Assembly (NCBI GenBank): GCA_012516075.1 | Contig: JAAYXE010000073.1 | Location: forward strand, 1 to 64,000 | Direction of reading: 5' to 3' | From: Chloroflexota bacterium | GTDB taxonomy: Bacteria > Chloroflexota > Anaerolineae > Anaerolineales > UBA4823 | Length of the DNA: 64,000 nt | Shown: piece after piece, positions 53,042 to 61,692 of the stretch | Layout: every line of letters starts with the position of its first letter | Numbering within the stretch: the first letter of the stretch is position 1 | The notes under the pieces: generated by a model | What the model saw: the letters and a program-made list of their open reading frames with translations, nothing else | What the model was told of the DNA's origin: nothing | Database searches by the model: none | Made by a program: the position numbers and the translations under genes

Positions 53042-53065
53042 ACTTCTTTCAACAGGTTGACCAGG

Positions 53066-54418
53066 ATGTCGAACTTTCGTCGCTTCACACTGATCTGCGC
53101 ACTATTGCTCTTATGGGTGCTTAGTTTGACATGGACACTTTCGGTTCGAGCGCAGACCGGCCCGGGGACACAGGCTGGTCGGGCTCGCGGGCAGAGCGGG
53201 GAAATGCGTCCGGCAGCCTGGTTTCCGCTGATTGCACGGGGCGCTTCCTTCCGTGTCCCGAATGAAAGCTCAACTCCGCAGCCCACCGGAGGCACCGCAA
53301 CGACTGCCGTTACCGGTGTGCCGGGGATTACACCTCCCGGATCTTCAACGCCTGTACCTGCGACGATCTCGCCGGAGAACACGAATACCCCCGCGCCTGA
53401 TCCGCAGGATACGCCGGATCCGGCCACACCAGTCTCGACAGAACCAACTACGTTAACGCCAACGACCACCGCTGAAAAAACGACTACGGTTCCTACGGAG
53501 ACGCCTGCTCCGTCACCAACAACATCTCCGTCCCCGACGGAGACGGACCCTCCCACAGCCACCGCGACAGCCACACCTACGCCATCACCGACGAATACGG
53601 CGACCAGCACGGCAACCTTTACTCCGACGCCTACAAACACGGCCACACATACGCCAACGTTCACGGCGACGAATACGCCCACCATTACACCTACCCCTAC
53701 CCATACACCGGAGCCGACGGGCAGCCCGGTGTGCCGCATCATGCCCCTGGGGGACTCCATCACCAAGGGACACGGCACCTGCAGCGACCCGGCAAATCAG
53801 GACTGCACCGGCTACCGCGAACCGCTCTACGACCTGCTGGTGAACGCTGGTTACGCGTTCGATTTCGTCGGTTCGCTGGGTGCTGAATTCCAGGCCAACC
53901 ACGATTTCGACACCGATCACGAGGGGCATGGAGGTGAAACGGCGCATTTCATTCGTAACGTGATTTACAACGGTTTCAATCCGAATATTCCAGGCCAGAA
54001 TTTGATCGGTAAAGCAGAACCTCATGTGATCCTGCTGCACATCGGCACGAACGATATCAGCAATGGAGAATCGCCTACCCAGGTCATGGGTGAGACCAAC
54101 TCGCTCCTGAACGAGATCGACGAGTACGAGAGCGAAACCGGCCGGAAAGTGCATGTCATCCTGGCCCAAATCGTAAACCGTCATAATCCGAACAGCCCTC
54201 AGGGAATGGCCACATCTGAACTCAACAACAGGCTGGCAGATATGGTCAGCACTCGCCGGAGAAACGGCGACCTGATAACCCTGGTGGATATGGAGCACGC
54301 TCTGAACTATCCTGCAGATCTTGATGACGGGCTCCATCCCAATCAGAGCGGGTACACGAAGATGGCCGGGGTATGGTTCACGGCACTGCAGCAGGTGTGG
54401 GCGGACGCCTGTCCCTGA
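53066..54418 (+). CDS. Secreted SGNH/CE3-like esterase with long Thr/Pro-rich linker
   Basis: About 450 residues. The signal peptide ends near residue 30 (SVRAQ). WFPLIARG near 52 is the F-x-P-L motif. Residues about 65-220 form a mucin-like Thr/Pro/Ala/Ser stretch. The SGNH domain fills the rest: RIMPLGDSITKG, LHIGTNDIS and DGLHPNQSGY provide the Ser, Asn and Asp-His residues. The catalytic domain closely matches that of the preceding protein, so one arose from the other by duplication. ATG 53066 is preferred over TTG 53057. The linker is a likely O-glycosylation target. Function: probable polysaccharide deacetylation at the surface. Confidence 0.82.
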   Translation: MSNFRRFTLICALLLLWVLSLTWTLSVRAQTGPGTQAGRARGQSGEMRPAAWFPLIARGASFRVPNESSTPQPTGGTATTAVTGVPGITPPGSSTPVPATISPENTNTPAPDPQDTPDPATPVSTEPTTLTPTTTAEKTTTVPTETPAPSPTTSPSPTETDPPTATATATPTPSPTNTATSTATFTPTPTNTATHTPTFTATNTPTITPTPTHTPEPTGSPVCRIMPLGDSITKGHGTCSDPANQDCTGYREPLYDLLVNAGYAFDFVGSLGAEFQANHDFDTDHEGHGGETAHFIRNVIYNGFNPNIPGQNLIGKAEPHVILLHIGTNDISNGESPTQVMGETNSLLNEIDEYESETGRKVHVILAQIVNRHNPNSPQGMATSELNNRLADMVSTRRRNGDLITLVDMEHALNYPADLDDGLHPNQSGYTKMAGVWFTALQQVWADACP

Positions 54419-54442
54419 GCGGTCACAAGATGCACAGGCTGG

Positions 54443-54448
54443 TATAAT
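54443..54448 (+). promoter_or_regulatory. TATAAT -10 element upstream of the DUF457-type gene
   Basis: A perfect TATAAT 25 bases after the esterase stop codon and 48 bases before the TTG start at 54497. No convincing -35 box is seen, so this is tentative. Confidence 0.35.
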
Positions 54449-54496
54449 CACCGCCGGGGGAAATGGATATGAAGAATTGGGAGGTAGCACGAAGTT

Positions 54497-55081
54497 TTGC
54501 CATCACCGCTCGCACACACCACCGCAGGCTACGCCGTTTACCGGCTGCTGCGCCGCCGGCGCTCCGATTGGGAGCCGCAGGTCTGGCGCCTACCGCTGAT
54601 CCTGCTCGTCACACTGGTCTTTTCAATCCTGCCGGATTTCGACGCCGTTGCCGGTATTCTGGCCGGCGATATTGGCCGCTACCACAACCAGGGCACTCAC
54701 AGCCTGGTGGTCGGGCTGCTGGTCGCGCTGCTCTTTGCCGTGCTGCTGGCTCGCGGGCGTATGCATGCTTTTAAGGCCTGGTTCCCGCCGCTGCTGTTGA
54801 GCTACGAACTGCACGTCCTGATGGATGTGGTCACCCTGGGGGAACGGGGCGTTATGCTCCTCTGGCCGCTGAGTTCCGCCCGCTTCGATGTGCCTTTCAC
54901 GCTGTTTTACGGGGTGCGCTGGTCAGAGGGGATCTTTGCCTGGCAGCACCTGGTAACCCTGGCAACAGAAGCGCTGTTCGCCCTGCTGGTGCTCGGCGGG
55001 CTGTACCTGCTCGAACGCCGCCAGAACGTGCCCTCCGGCCCTTCACAGCGCCGTCCACTCTCCGAAGCTGAAGTAGACTGA
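54497..55081 (+). CDS. DUF457-type membrane-bound metal-dependent hydrolase
   Basis: A 194-residue protein with about four membrane segments. PSPLAHTTAGYAVYRLL at the N-terminus, SILPDFDAVAGILAGD near 42-57, YHNQGTHSL near 60-68 and LHVLMDVVTLG near 103 supply the conserved His/Asp set of the YdjM/DUF457 family. The family's reaction is not established. The best N-terminus requires the TTG at 54497, with GGGAGG upstream at a rather long distance. Its place among secreted esterases and glycosyltransferases does not define its role; it might act on membrane lipids. Confidence 0.7.
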   Translation: MPSPLAHTTAGYAVYRLLRRRRSDWEPQVWRLPLILLVTLVFSILPDFDAVAGILAGDIGRYHNQGTHSLVVGLLVALLFAVLLARGRMHAFKAWFPPLLLSYELHVLMDVVTLGERGVMLLWPLSSARFDVPFTLFYGVRWSEGIFAWQHLVTLATEALFALLVLGGLYLLERRQNVPSGPSQRRPLSEAEVD

Positions 55082-55165
55082 TTCCCCTGTTCCGTAACAA
55101 AAAGCGTACTCCTGCGTTATAAAAGTGTGATCGCAGTGGTCAGTGGGGAGGTTCAGGCCGGTTTC

Positions 55166-56113
55166 ATGTTTTGTTCGACAATCATTCCAACGGTCGCACG
55201 GCCGGTGCTCAGCCGGGCGGTGCAGAGCGTCCTTGACCAGGGGTTCGAGGATGAACCATTCGAGGTGATTGTCGTCAATGATTCCGGGCAGGACCTGCCC
55301 CCTGCGCCCTGGCAGCAGGACCCGCGTGTGCGCGTGATCAGCACCCAGCGCCGTGAGCGCAGCGTGGCGCGCAACACCGGGGCGGCTGTGGCGCGCGGCC
55401 GCTACCTGCACTTTCTGGATGATGACGACTGGCTGATGCCCGGCGCGCTGCAGGGGTTCTACGCCCTTTCAAAAGCAAAGCCGGAGGCCGACTGGTTGTA
55501 CGGCAGCTCGCAGCTTGTTGACCGCCAGGGAAAGGCGCTCATCCAGCTGCACCACGAGCTGGACGGCAACTGCTTTGTTCAGGTAATGGCCGGTGAATGG
55601 CTGCCCCTGCAGTCTTCGCTGATTAAAGCCAGCGCATTTTTTGCCGCAGGGGGCTTCAACCCCTTTATTTCCAGCACCGAGGACGTCGATCTCTGCCGGC
55701 GGATCGTGCTGCGCGGACCGGTCGCCGGGATGCGCCAGGTGGTCGCCACGATTGGCATGGGCGAGGAAGGCAGTACGACGAACCCATACCGCGCCCAGAG
55801 CAGTGAAGGCAGCCGCCGGGCGCGCGAAGCCATTCTGCACGAGCCGGGCGCATGGCGCCGCCTGCGAGCCTCGGCAAAAGGGGCCGAATGGCAGGGGCGC
55901 GTGGTGCGGATTTATTTCACATCCTGCATCTGGAATTTACGGCACCGGTTCATTTTCACAGCCGGCAGCCGGTTTTTTGCTGGTTTTTTCAGCCTGCTTA
56001 CTGCGGGGAGATGGTTTGTCAGTTCTGGTTTCTGGAAGGGTATAACCAGATCTTACACCAGCCATACCTTTATTAAAGGGTTTCAGGAAGCCGGCCTGCC
56101 GGTTCAGACCTGA
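55166..56113 (+). CDS. Family 2 glycosyltransferase
   Basis: About 315 residues from ATG 55166. CSTIIPTVARPVLSRAVQSV and VIVVNDSGQDL begin the GT-A domain. RNTGAAVARGRYLHFLDDDDW near 78-98 has the metal-binding Asp cluster. FISSTEDVDLCRRIV near 170 is the catalytic ED block. The C-terminal 60 residues are basic and hydrophobic. The open frame extends to GTG 55127, but the later ATG gives the normal GT2 N-terminus. Donor and acceptor unknown. Confidence 0.85.
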   Translation: MFCSTIIPTVARPVLSRAVQSVLDQGFEDEPFEVIVVNDSGQDLPPAPWQQDPRVRVISTQRRERSVARNTGAAVARGRYLHFLDDDDWLMPGALQGFYALSKAKPEADWLYGSSQLVDRQGKALIQLHHELDGNCFVQVMAGEWLPLQSSLIKASAFFAAGGFNPFISSTEDVDLCRRIVLRGPVAGMRQVVATIGMGEEGSTTNPYRAQSSEGSRRAREAILHEPGAWRRLRASAKGAEWQGRVVRIYFTSCIWNLRHRFIFTAGSRFFAGFFSLLTAGRWFVSSGFWKGITRSYTSHTFIKGFQEAGLPVQT

Positions 56114-56277
56114 ACTGACCCGGCGCGAAAGCGCTGCCAGCGGCAGCCCGGCCAGGGGGGCGACCTGAAGTTGTCGAGGCCGCAGCCAGTAAGGTATTAT
56201 TTCTGCCTGCTGCGGCAGGCCTGCAAATAAAGGGGGCTGGATGATGGATGGACGAGTAGAGGGGTAAGAAAACCAAT

Positions 56278-57711
56278 ATGCTGGATGCGATCGGATCACG
56301 ACTGGACAGCCTGCATGTCGAAACCGGTGTCACCCGACTGGAGAAGAGCACGATTTACCAGGCTCTGGCGCTTACCGGTATCCTGCTCTTTGCCGCTGTG
56401 CTGCGCTTCTATAAGCTGGGGGAATGGAGCTTCTGGATCGATGAGGTGCTCGAGATTGGCTACGCACAGGAGGCGGTGAGCAGTTTCCCCTTTTACCCGG
56501 GTCTGCGCGTGTCGCTGCTGGTCATCGCTGCCGCGCTGAACCATTTCGGGGTGAGTGAGTGGAGCGCCCGCCTGGCGCCTGCCCTGGTCGGGCTGCTGAC
56601 GCTGCCCGTCCTGTATTTCCCTATCCGCCGCCTGTTCGGTCCTTTCGTCGCTCTGCTGGCCGTCCTGTTTCTGGCCATCTCCCCCTGGCATCTGTTCTGG
56701 TCGCAGAACGCCCGTTTTTATACCTTTCTGCTGCTCTTTTACACGCTGGGGCAGCTCGCTTTCTTCTTCTGGTTAGAGACCAACCGCTTTGTGTACCTGG
56801 TCGTGGCGGGCCTCATGCTTGGCCTGGCGGCCCTGGAGCGTATGGTAGCTGCCTTTATCGCCCCGGCGGTCCTGGTTTACTTTATCGCCCTCTTCCTGCT
56901 CAAATTTGAAAAGCCAATAGGACTGACTCTGCGCAACCTGGCGCTGCTGGCAGCCCCGGCGGTGATCTTCGGGCTGTACCAGGTCTTTGTCGATGACTTC
57001 CTGGGAGACTTCTCGTTCTGGATCCTCGGTCACCAGCACGACCCTGTGCGCGTGGGGCTTTCGATCATCTACGACACCGGCCTGCCGCTCTTCCTCCTGG
57101 CGATGCTGGGCGGTCTGTTCTTAGTCCTGCAGAAGAGCCGCCCCGGCCTGTATCTGTTCCTGGGCGCGCTGGTCCCCTGCCTGATTCTGGTGGCCATTGC
57201 CCCCTTTACACAGGCTTTCTCGCGCTATGTGTTTATGGTCCTGCCCAGCTTCGCCATCCTGGCTGCCATTGCCGCGCGTGAGATCCTGACGAGCGCCCGG
57301 GGGCAGATGGTTGTCCTGGCTGTGTTCGTCCTGCTGGCGCCGTTCGCCGACGCAATGAGCCAGAACGTGCTTTATTACAGTTTCCAGAATGGCAACCGCG
57401 AAAACTTCAAGGCCGCGTTTGCCCAGGTGGCGGCCCAGAAGGCCCCCGGCGACGTGATTTACTCCACGCGCGAAAGGGTCGGAGACTACTACATGGATGA
57501 GGATATCCTGGCCAGCCAGGATGTGAAGATCAGCGATTTGAACGCCAGTACAGAGCGAAAGTGGTTCGTGATGGACAACCGCAGCTATATCTCTCCTGCA
57601 CTGCAGAACTGGCTCGATACCCGTGCTGAACTGAAAGGAGTTTACGACGTTTATATCCCCGGAAAAGTGATGACCATGCGCGTCTACCTGCACGATCCGG
57701 GCGATCCGTAG
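56278..57711 (+). CDS. GT39/PMT-like membrane glycosyltransferase
   Basis: A 477-residue protein with about ten hydrophobic segments. FWIDEVLEIGYAQ near 53-65 lies in the first external loop and has the Asp-Glu pair of GT39/ArnT-type C-class enzymes. PLFVALLAVLFLAISPWHLFWSQNARFY in outline (near 120-148) is also typical. These enzymes use polyprenyl-phosphate sugars and act on the outer face, on protein Ser/Thr, lipids or glycans. The nearby Thr/Pro-rich secreted proteins are possible acceptors. The final 90 residues form a soluble extracytoplasmic domain. The upstream gap (56114-56277) holds a hairpin GCCTGC/GCAGGC and no clear promoter. Confidence 0.82.
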   Translation: MLDAIGSRLDSLHVETGVTRLEKSTIYQALALTGILLFAAVLRFYKLGEWSFWIDEVLEIGYAQEAVSSFPFYPGLRVSLLVIAAALNHFGVSEWSARLAPALVGLLTLPVLYFPIRRLFGPFVALLAVLFLAISPWHLFWSQNARFYTFLLLFYTLGQLAFFFWLETNRFVYLVVAGLMLGLAALERMVAAFIAPAVLVYFIALFLLKFEKPIGLTLRNLALLAAPAVIFGLYQVFVDDFLGDFSFWILGHQHDPVRVGLSIIYDTGLPLFLLAMLGGLFLVLQKSRPGLYLFLGALVPCLILVAIAPFTQAFSRYVFMVLPSFAILAAIAAREILTSARGQMVVLAVFVLLAPFADAMSQNVLYYSFQNGNRENFKAAFAQVAAQKAPGDVIYSTRERVGDYYMDEDILASQDVKISDLNASTERKWFVMDNRSYISPALQNWLDTRAELKGVYDVYIPGKVMTMRVYLHDPGDP

Positions 57712-57851
57712 CGCTGGATCATAGATTCACTGCACACGCTGGTTAAATCCCCCTGGGAAGATGTGCAGCAGAGTAAAGAGCACGCATAACAAAACAATGC
57801 AGAAGACCTCGAATAAAGATGCGGGAATGCAAGGAAGAAGGAGAAGATACC

Positions 57852-58997
57852 ATGCGCAGTAAAGTTCTACCGGTGTGGGTGCCGGCAGCGTTAATTGTGA
57901 TCATACTGCTGGGGGCTGGCGCGGCGGCGTACTCGGCCCAGGCGCAGCAAAGCCTGCCGTATTATTCCAACCCCTATTCCTACTGGCCTCTGGATGGTCA
58001 TACAGTGCTCGGGGCTGGTCAATTCCTGTACGATGACGCCGTGAGGGCGAATGATGTGGAGTGTACGCCGGCTGCCGGGACCTGCCCCCAGGAGGTCACG
58101 GGAATGTTCGGGAAGGCGCTCCAGTTCGACGGGGTTAACGACCAGCTCAGCAAAACCCGGCCCGAAGGTCTGTCATGGCAAATAACAGATAGCTTCAGCG
58201 TTGAAGCCTGGGTGAAAATTCCCGCCGATAACGACTGTTCCAGCGTGGATGGAGATGGGAAAAAAGTGAGCAACCAGGTTTTCATCGGACGGTACAAGGA
58301 TAGCCCGACGAACTACACTTCGTGGTGGTTAGGCTGCGGCTGGGAGAAACCGGGCGGCTCGTCCGGCGGTGATGCTTACGCTATCTTCCATATTCGAGAC
58401 AGCGTCACCAGCACTGGAAAAGGGCTCTCGGTATTTAGTGACGTACCGATCAATGACAACAAGTGGCATCATATCGTGGGGGTTTACGACGGCACTGCCA
58501 AACAGATGCGAATTTACGTCGACCGGAAGTTAAGCGGTACGCTTTCTACGAACTTTTCCGGTAACATCGTCACAAGCCAGAGACTGCAGTTCGGTACCTA
58601 TACGATTGCCGATATTCCAGGTTATTTCTATAAAGGGATTCTGGACGAAGTCGCGGTTTATAACCGCGCCCTGACCCTGACGGAAATCAACGCTCCGTTT
58701 CCGGTCGTGCAGAACCCTGGAAACCGGGTCAACCAGGTTGGCGACACGGTGAACCTGCAGATCAACGTTTTCGATCCTTTCAGCGATCTCTCATTCACAG
58801 CAGCCAATCTACCGCCGGGCCTGACGATCAACACGAGCACCGGGGTAATCTCCGGTACGGTCGCTTCGGGAGCCGATTCGGGCAGCCCGTATCAGGTGAC
58901 CGTTACGGTGAGCAACGGTGACGGCGGCAGCAAGGTTGTCAACTTCACCTGGCAGATTGGCGAGACGCAGCTTTTCCTGCCGCTGGTGAATCGGTAA
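57852..58997 (+). CDS. Secreted LamG-like protein with Ig-type domain
   Basis: About 381 residues. A signal peptide covers about 1-36 (VPAALIVIILLGAGAAAYSAQAQ in outline). YSYWPLDG to AVYNRALTLTEI (about 45-275) is a LamG/concanavalin-like sandwich; WVKIP, HHIVGVYDG and LDEVAVYNRAL are hallmarks. FPVVQNPGNRVNQVGDTV begins a putative Ig domain of the He_PIG type (LPPGLTINTSTGVISGT). The chain ends TQLFLPLVNR. ATG 57852 follows GGAGAAG; the ATG at 57819 is less likely. Carbohydrate binding is likely; no catalytic site is seen. Confidence 0.8.
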   Translation: MRSKVLPVWVPAALIVIILLGAGAAAYSAQAQQSLPYYSNPYSYWPLDGHTVLGAGQFLYDDAVRANDVECTPAAGTCPQEVTGMFGKALQFDGVNDQLSKTRPEGLSWQITDSFSVEAWVKIPADNDCSSVDGDGKKVSNQVFIGRYKDSPTNYTSWWLGCGWEKPGGSSGGDAYAIFHIRDSVTSTGKGLSVFSDVPINDNKWHHIVGVYDGTAKQMRIYVDRKLSGTLSTNFSGNIVTSQRLQFGTYTIADIPGYFYKGILDEVAVYNRALTLTEINAPFPVVQNPGNRVNQVGDTVNLQINVFDPFSDLSFTAANLPPGLTINTSTGVISGTVASGADSGSPYQVTVTVSNGDGGSKVVNFTWQIGETQLFLPLVNR

Positions 58998-59031
58998 TAA
59001 CGATTCTGCCGGTTCTGACAGGACGTTTCTA

Positions 59032-59064
59032 TTCGCTGGGGGCGGCTCGTCCGGCCCCAGCGAA
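59032..59064 (+). terminator. GC-rich hairpin after the LamG gene
   Basis: TTCGCTGGGG and CCCCAGCGAA make a perfect 10-bp stem with a 13-base loop, 34 bases after the stop codon. No T-run follows it directly; the smaller hairpin at 59071-59093 has one. Confidence 0.5.
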
Positions 59065-59070
59065 CCTGTT

Positions 59071-59093
59071 GGCTCTATTGAAGAGCCTCTTTT
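59071..59093 (+). terminator. Short hairpin with T-run before the GT4 gene
   Basis: GGCTCT, loop ATTGA, AGAGCC, then TCTTTT. A standard small rho-independent terminator, ending only four bases before the ATG at 59098. It may end the LamG transcript or attenuate read-through into the GT4 gene. Confidence 0.55.
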
Positions 59094-59097
59094 GTGC

Positions 59098-60366
59098 ATG
59101 CGAATTCTCTTTCTGACTCAGATCATCCCCTACCCGCCGGACGCCGGGCCGCGCGTGAAAACCTGGCATGTGCTGCGCTACCTGGCCGCTCAGGGCCATG
59201 AGGTTACCCTGGTCTCATTTGTGCGCCCGGAGGAAGAGCAGTATGTGCCCGTGCTGCGCGAACTGTGTGCGGCGGTGCACACCGTGCCGATCCGCCGCTC
59301 GCGCCTCGCCGATGTGGGATACTGGCTGCGCAGCCATCTCAGCGGCAGGCCGTTCCTGATCGAGCGCGATGATCTGAGCGCCATGCGCCGCCTGCTGGCC
59401 GGGCTGGCCGCTCAAGAGCGGTTCGATGCGGTGCACGCGGATCAACTGGGGATGGCCCAGTTTGCCCTGCCGTTCAAAAACGGCGCTTCGGATTCGCCTG
59501 TGCTGGTTTTCGATGCCCACAACGCCGTGTGGACGATTATCGAGCGCATGCGCCTCAACGCGCCCTGGATGCTGCGTATTCCGGCAGCCGTCGAAGCCCG
59601 GCGCGTGAAGCAGTATGAAGGCTGGATCGTTCGCCAGTTCGATCACACCCTGGCGGTGACAGAGCCGGACCGCCGGGCGCTGGTTGATGCGCTGCAGTCC
59701 ACTGCATTAAACGGGGGGATTAACCCTAAATCGCGGCCCATTCACGTCATCCCGATTGCCGTGGATACGCAGGCCCTGCAGCCGGCCCGGCGCAAAGCGG
59801 GATCGAAAAATATTGTCACGCTCGGCACCCTGCACTATCCGCCGAACGCCGACGGCATCCGCTGGTTTATGAAAGAAGTCTTCCCGCTCGTGCTGGAGCA
59901 GGAGCCGGATGCGACCCTGACCGTGATCGGCAAGAATCCCCCGGAGGACTTCGCACGTCTTGCTGCCCAGCATGCGGGTAGAATCGAGATCACCGGCTAC
60001 GTGCCAGACCTGGATCCTTACATGGACCAGGCGGCGCTGATGGTGGTGGCGGTGCGCGCCGGTGGGGGCATGCGGGTGCGCATCCTGGAAGCTTTTGCCC
60101 GTGCCATGCCGGTGGTCACCACGACGGTGGGGCTGGAGGGCATCGAGGCACTTCCCGGTCGCGATGTTTTGGTCGCCGATGCACCGGAGGCCTTCGCTCG
60201 CAACGTGGTGCGCCTGCTGCGCGATCCGCAGCTGCAGCGCCGGCTGGCCGAGAACGGCCGCCGGCTGGCCGAAGAAAAATACGACTGGCAGGTGATTTTG
60301 AGCAAAATGGACGCGGTCTACCAGGCCGCTTCAGAATTACAGGTAGGAGCAGGTATTGAAGTTTAG
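59098..60366 (+). CDS. Family 4 glycosyltransferase
   Basis: About 422 residues. RILFLTQIIPYPPDAGPRVK is the N-terminus. IVTLGTLHYPPNADGIRWFM near 238-257 begins the donor domain. VVAVRAGGGMRVRILEAFARAMPVV in outline (near 318-342) is the donor motif, of the same subtype as in the protein at 30697. ATG 59098 is preferred to the in-frame TTG at 59092. The next gene starts within its last codons. Acceptor and donor unknown. Confidence 0.88.
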   Translation: MRILFLTQIIPYPPDAGPRVKTWHVLRYLAAQGHEVTLVSFVRPEEEQYVPVLRELCAAVHTVPIRRSRLADVGYWLRSHLSGRPFLIERDDLSAMRRLLAGLAAQERFDAVHADQLGMAQFALPFKNGASDSPVLVFDAHNAVWTIIERMRLNAPWMLRIPAAVEARRVKQYEGWIVRQFDHTLAVTEPDRRALVDALQSTALNGGINPKSRPIHVIPIAVDTQALQPARRKAGSKNIVTLGTLHYPPNADGIRWFMKEVFPLVLEQEPDATLTVIGKNPPEDFARLAAQHAGRIEITGYVPDLDPYMDQAALMVVAVRAGGGMRVRILEAFARAMPVVTTTVGLEGIEALPGRDVLVADAPEAFARNVVRLLRDPQLQRRLAENGRRLAEEKYDWQVILSKMDAVYQAASELQVGAGIEV

Positions 60367-61663
60367 GGTGTTTGTCCGTTCCAACTGGCTGCTGCTGTCC
60401 ATTCTGTTGATCAGCGTACTGCTGCGGCTGGGGGCGGCGTTCTTCCTGGGGAACGAGGTGGAGGAACTGCCAGGCACAGCAGACCAGATCTCTTATCACA
60501 CTCTGGCACAGCGGGTGCTGGCCGGACACGGCTTCAACTTTGGAGAGCCCTGGTGGCCGGCAACGCGTGCCGGCGAGCCCACCGCGCACTGGAGCTATCT
60601 ATACACAGGTTTTCTCATCCTGATCTATGGGCTGCTGGGACCCAATCCACTGGCTGCGCGCCTGATCCAGGCGCTGCTGGTAGGCCTGCTGCAGCCGCTG
60701 TTTGCTTACCTGCTGGGTGAGCGGTTGTTCGGTCAACGGGTGGGCCTGGCGGCGGCAGCGATCACTGCCGTGTACGCCTATTTTGTCTACTACGCCGCCA
60801 ATCTGATGACCGAATCCTTTTATATCGTCTGCATCCTGGCGGCGATCTGGCTGGCCATCCGCTGGACGGACCGGATGCGGAGCGGTGCTTCCCCGGAGAT
60901 GCTGACGCCTGCGCTGCTCGGGCTGGTACTTGGCGCGGCTGTGCTGCTGCGCCAGCTTTTCCTGCTGGTGGTGCCCCTGTTCTTTCTGTGGATCTTTCTG
61001 GGGGACCGCCGCACCTGGCGCGGCCTGCTGCTCAGCGCCGCACTGATCGCGCTCATGATCCTGCCGTTCACGGCATATAACTATGCGCGCTTTGGTGAAT
61101 TTGTCCTGCTGAACACGAACGCCGGCTACGCGTTCTACTGGGGCAACCATCCGGTTTACGGGACACGCTTCCTGCCCATCCTGCCCTGGTGGATGGGGAC
61201 CTATTACGATCTTCTGCCGCCGGAACTGCTGCACCTGAACGAGGCTGCACTGGATAAGGCTCTGCTGCAGCGGGGCATCGGTTTCGTCCTGCAGGACCCG
61301 CTGCGATATGTGCTGCTCTCCGCCAGCCGCATCCCGGCTTACTTCATGTTCTGGCCTTCAGCCGATTCGGGAACGATCAGCAACCTGTCGCGCATGGCCA
61401 GTTTTGGCATCTTCTGGCCGTTTATGCTCTACGGCCTGCTGCGCGCCGTGCGGGAACACGGGCTGACGCTCAAACCCCCGTCACCACTGGTTCTGGTGGG
61501 CAGTTTTGCGCTGGTTTACTCCCTCATTCACATTCTCTCCTGGGCGCTGGTCCGCTACCGTCTGCCGGTCGATGCCGTGCTGGTGATCTTCGCGGCCCTG
61601 GCTGTGGTGGGGCTGGCCCAGCATGTTCCAGTTCTGCGACGCCTGCTCCAGGTTAATGCCTGA
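60356..61663 (+). CDS. GT39/ArnT-like membrane glycosyltransferase
   Basis: A 435-residue protein with about ten hydrophobic segments. ADQISYHTLAQRVLAGHGF near 42-60 in the first external loop has the catalytic-type Asp and the usual following helix. Further blocks, such as AARLIQALLVGLLQPLFAYLLG in outline and AYFVYYAANLMTESFY, match GT39 members. TTG 60356 is preceded by AGGAG at six bases and overlaps the GT4 gene by 11 bases, so translation is coupled. It likely uses a polyprenyl-phosphate sugar on the outer face. It is the second such protein in this part of the window. Confidence 0.82.
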   Translation: MKFRVFVRSNWLLLSILLISVLLRLGAAFFLGNEVEELPGTADQISYHTLAQRVLAGHGFNFGEPWWPATRAGEPTAHWSYLYTGFLILIYGLLGPNPLAARLIQALLVGLLQPLFAYLLGERLFGQRVGLAAAAITAVYAYFVYYAANLMTESFYIVCILAAIWLAIRWTDRMRSGASPEMLTPALLGLVLGAAVLLRQLFLLVVPLFFLWIFLGDRRTWRGLLLSAALIALMILPFTAYNYARFGEFVLLNTNAGYAFYWGNHPVYGTRFLPILPWWMGTYYDLLPPELLHLNEAALDKALLQRGIGFVLQDPLRYVLLSASRIPAYFMFWPSADSGTISNLSRMASFGIFWPFMLYGLLRAVREHGLTLKPPSPLVLVGSFALVYSLIHILSWALVRYRLPVDAVLVIFAALAVVGLAQHVPVLRRLLQVNA

Positions 61664-61692
61664 AATTGATTAGTGATAAGGAATTGTCCAGG

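Noticed and set aside
52957..53778. Antisense Val/Gly-repeat protein
   Set aside because: It is the complement of the Thr/Pro-rich linker codons of the esterase gene. The repeat V-G-V-x-V is only the mirror of ACN/CCN codons.
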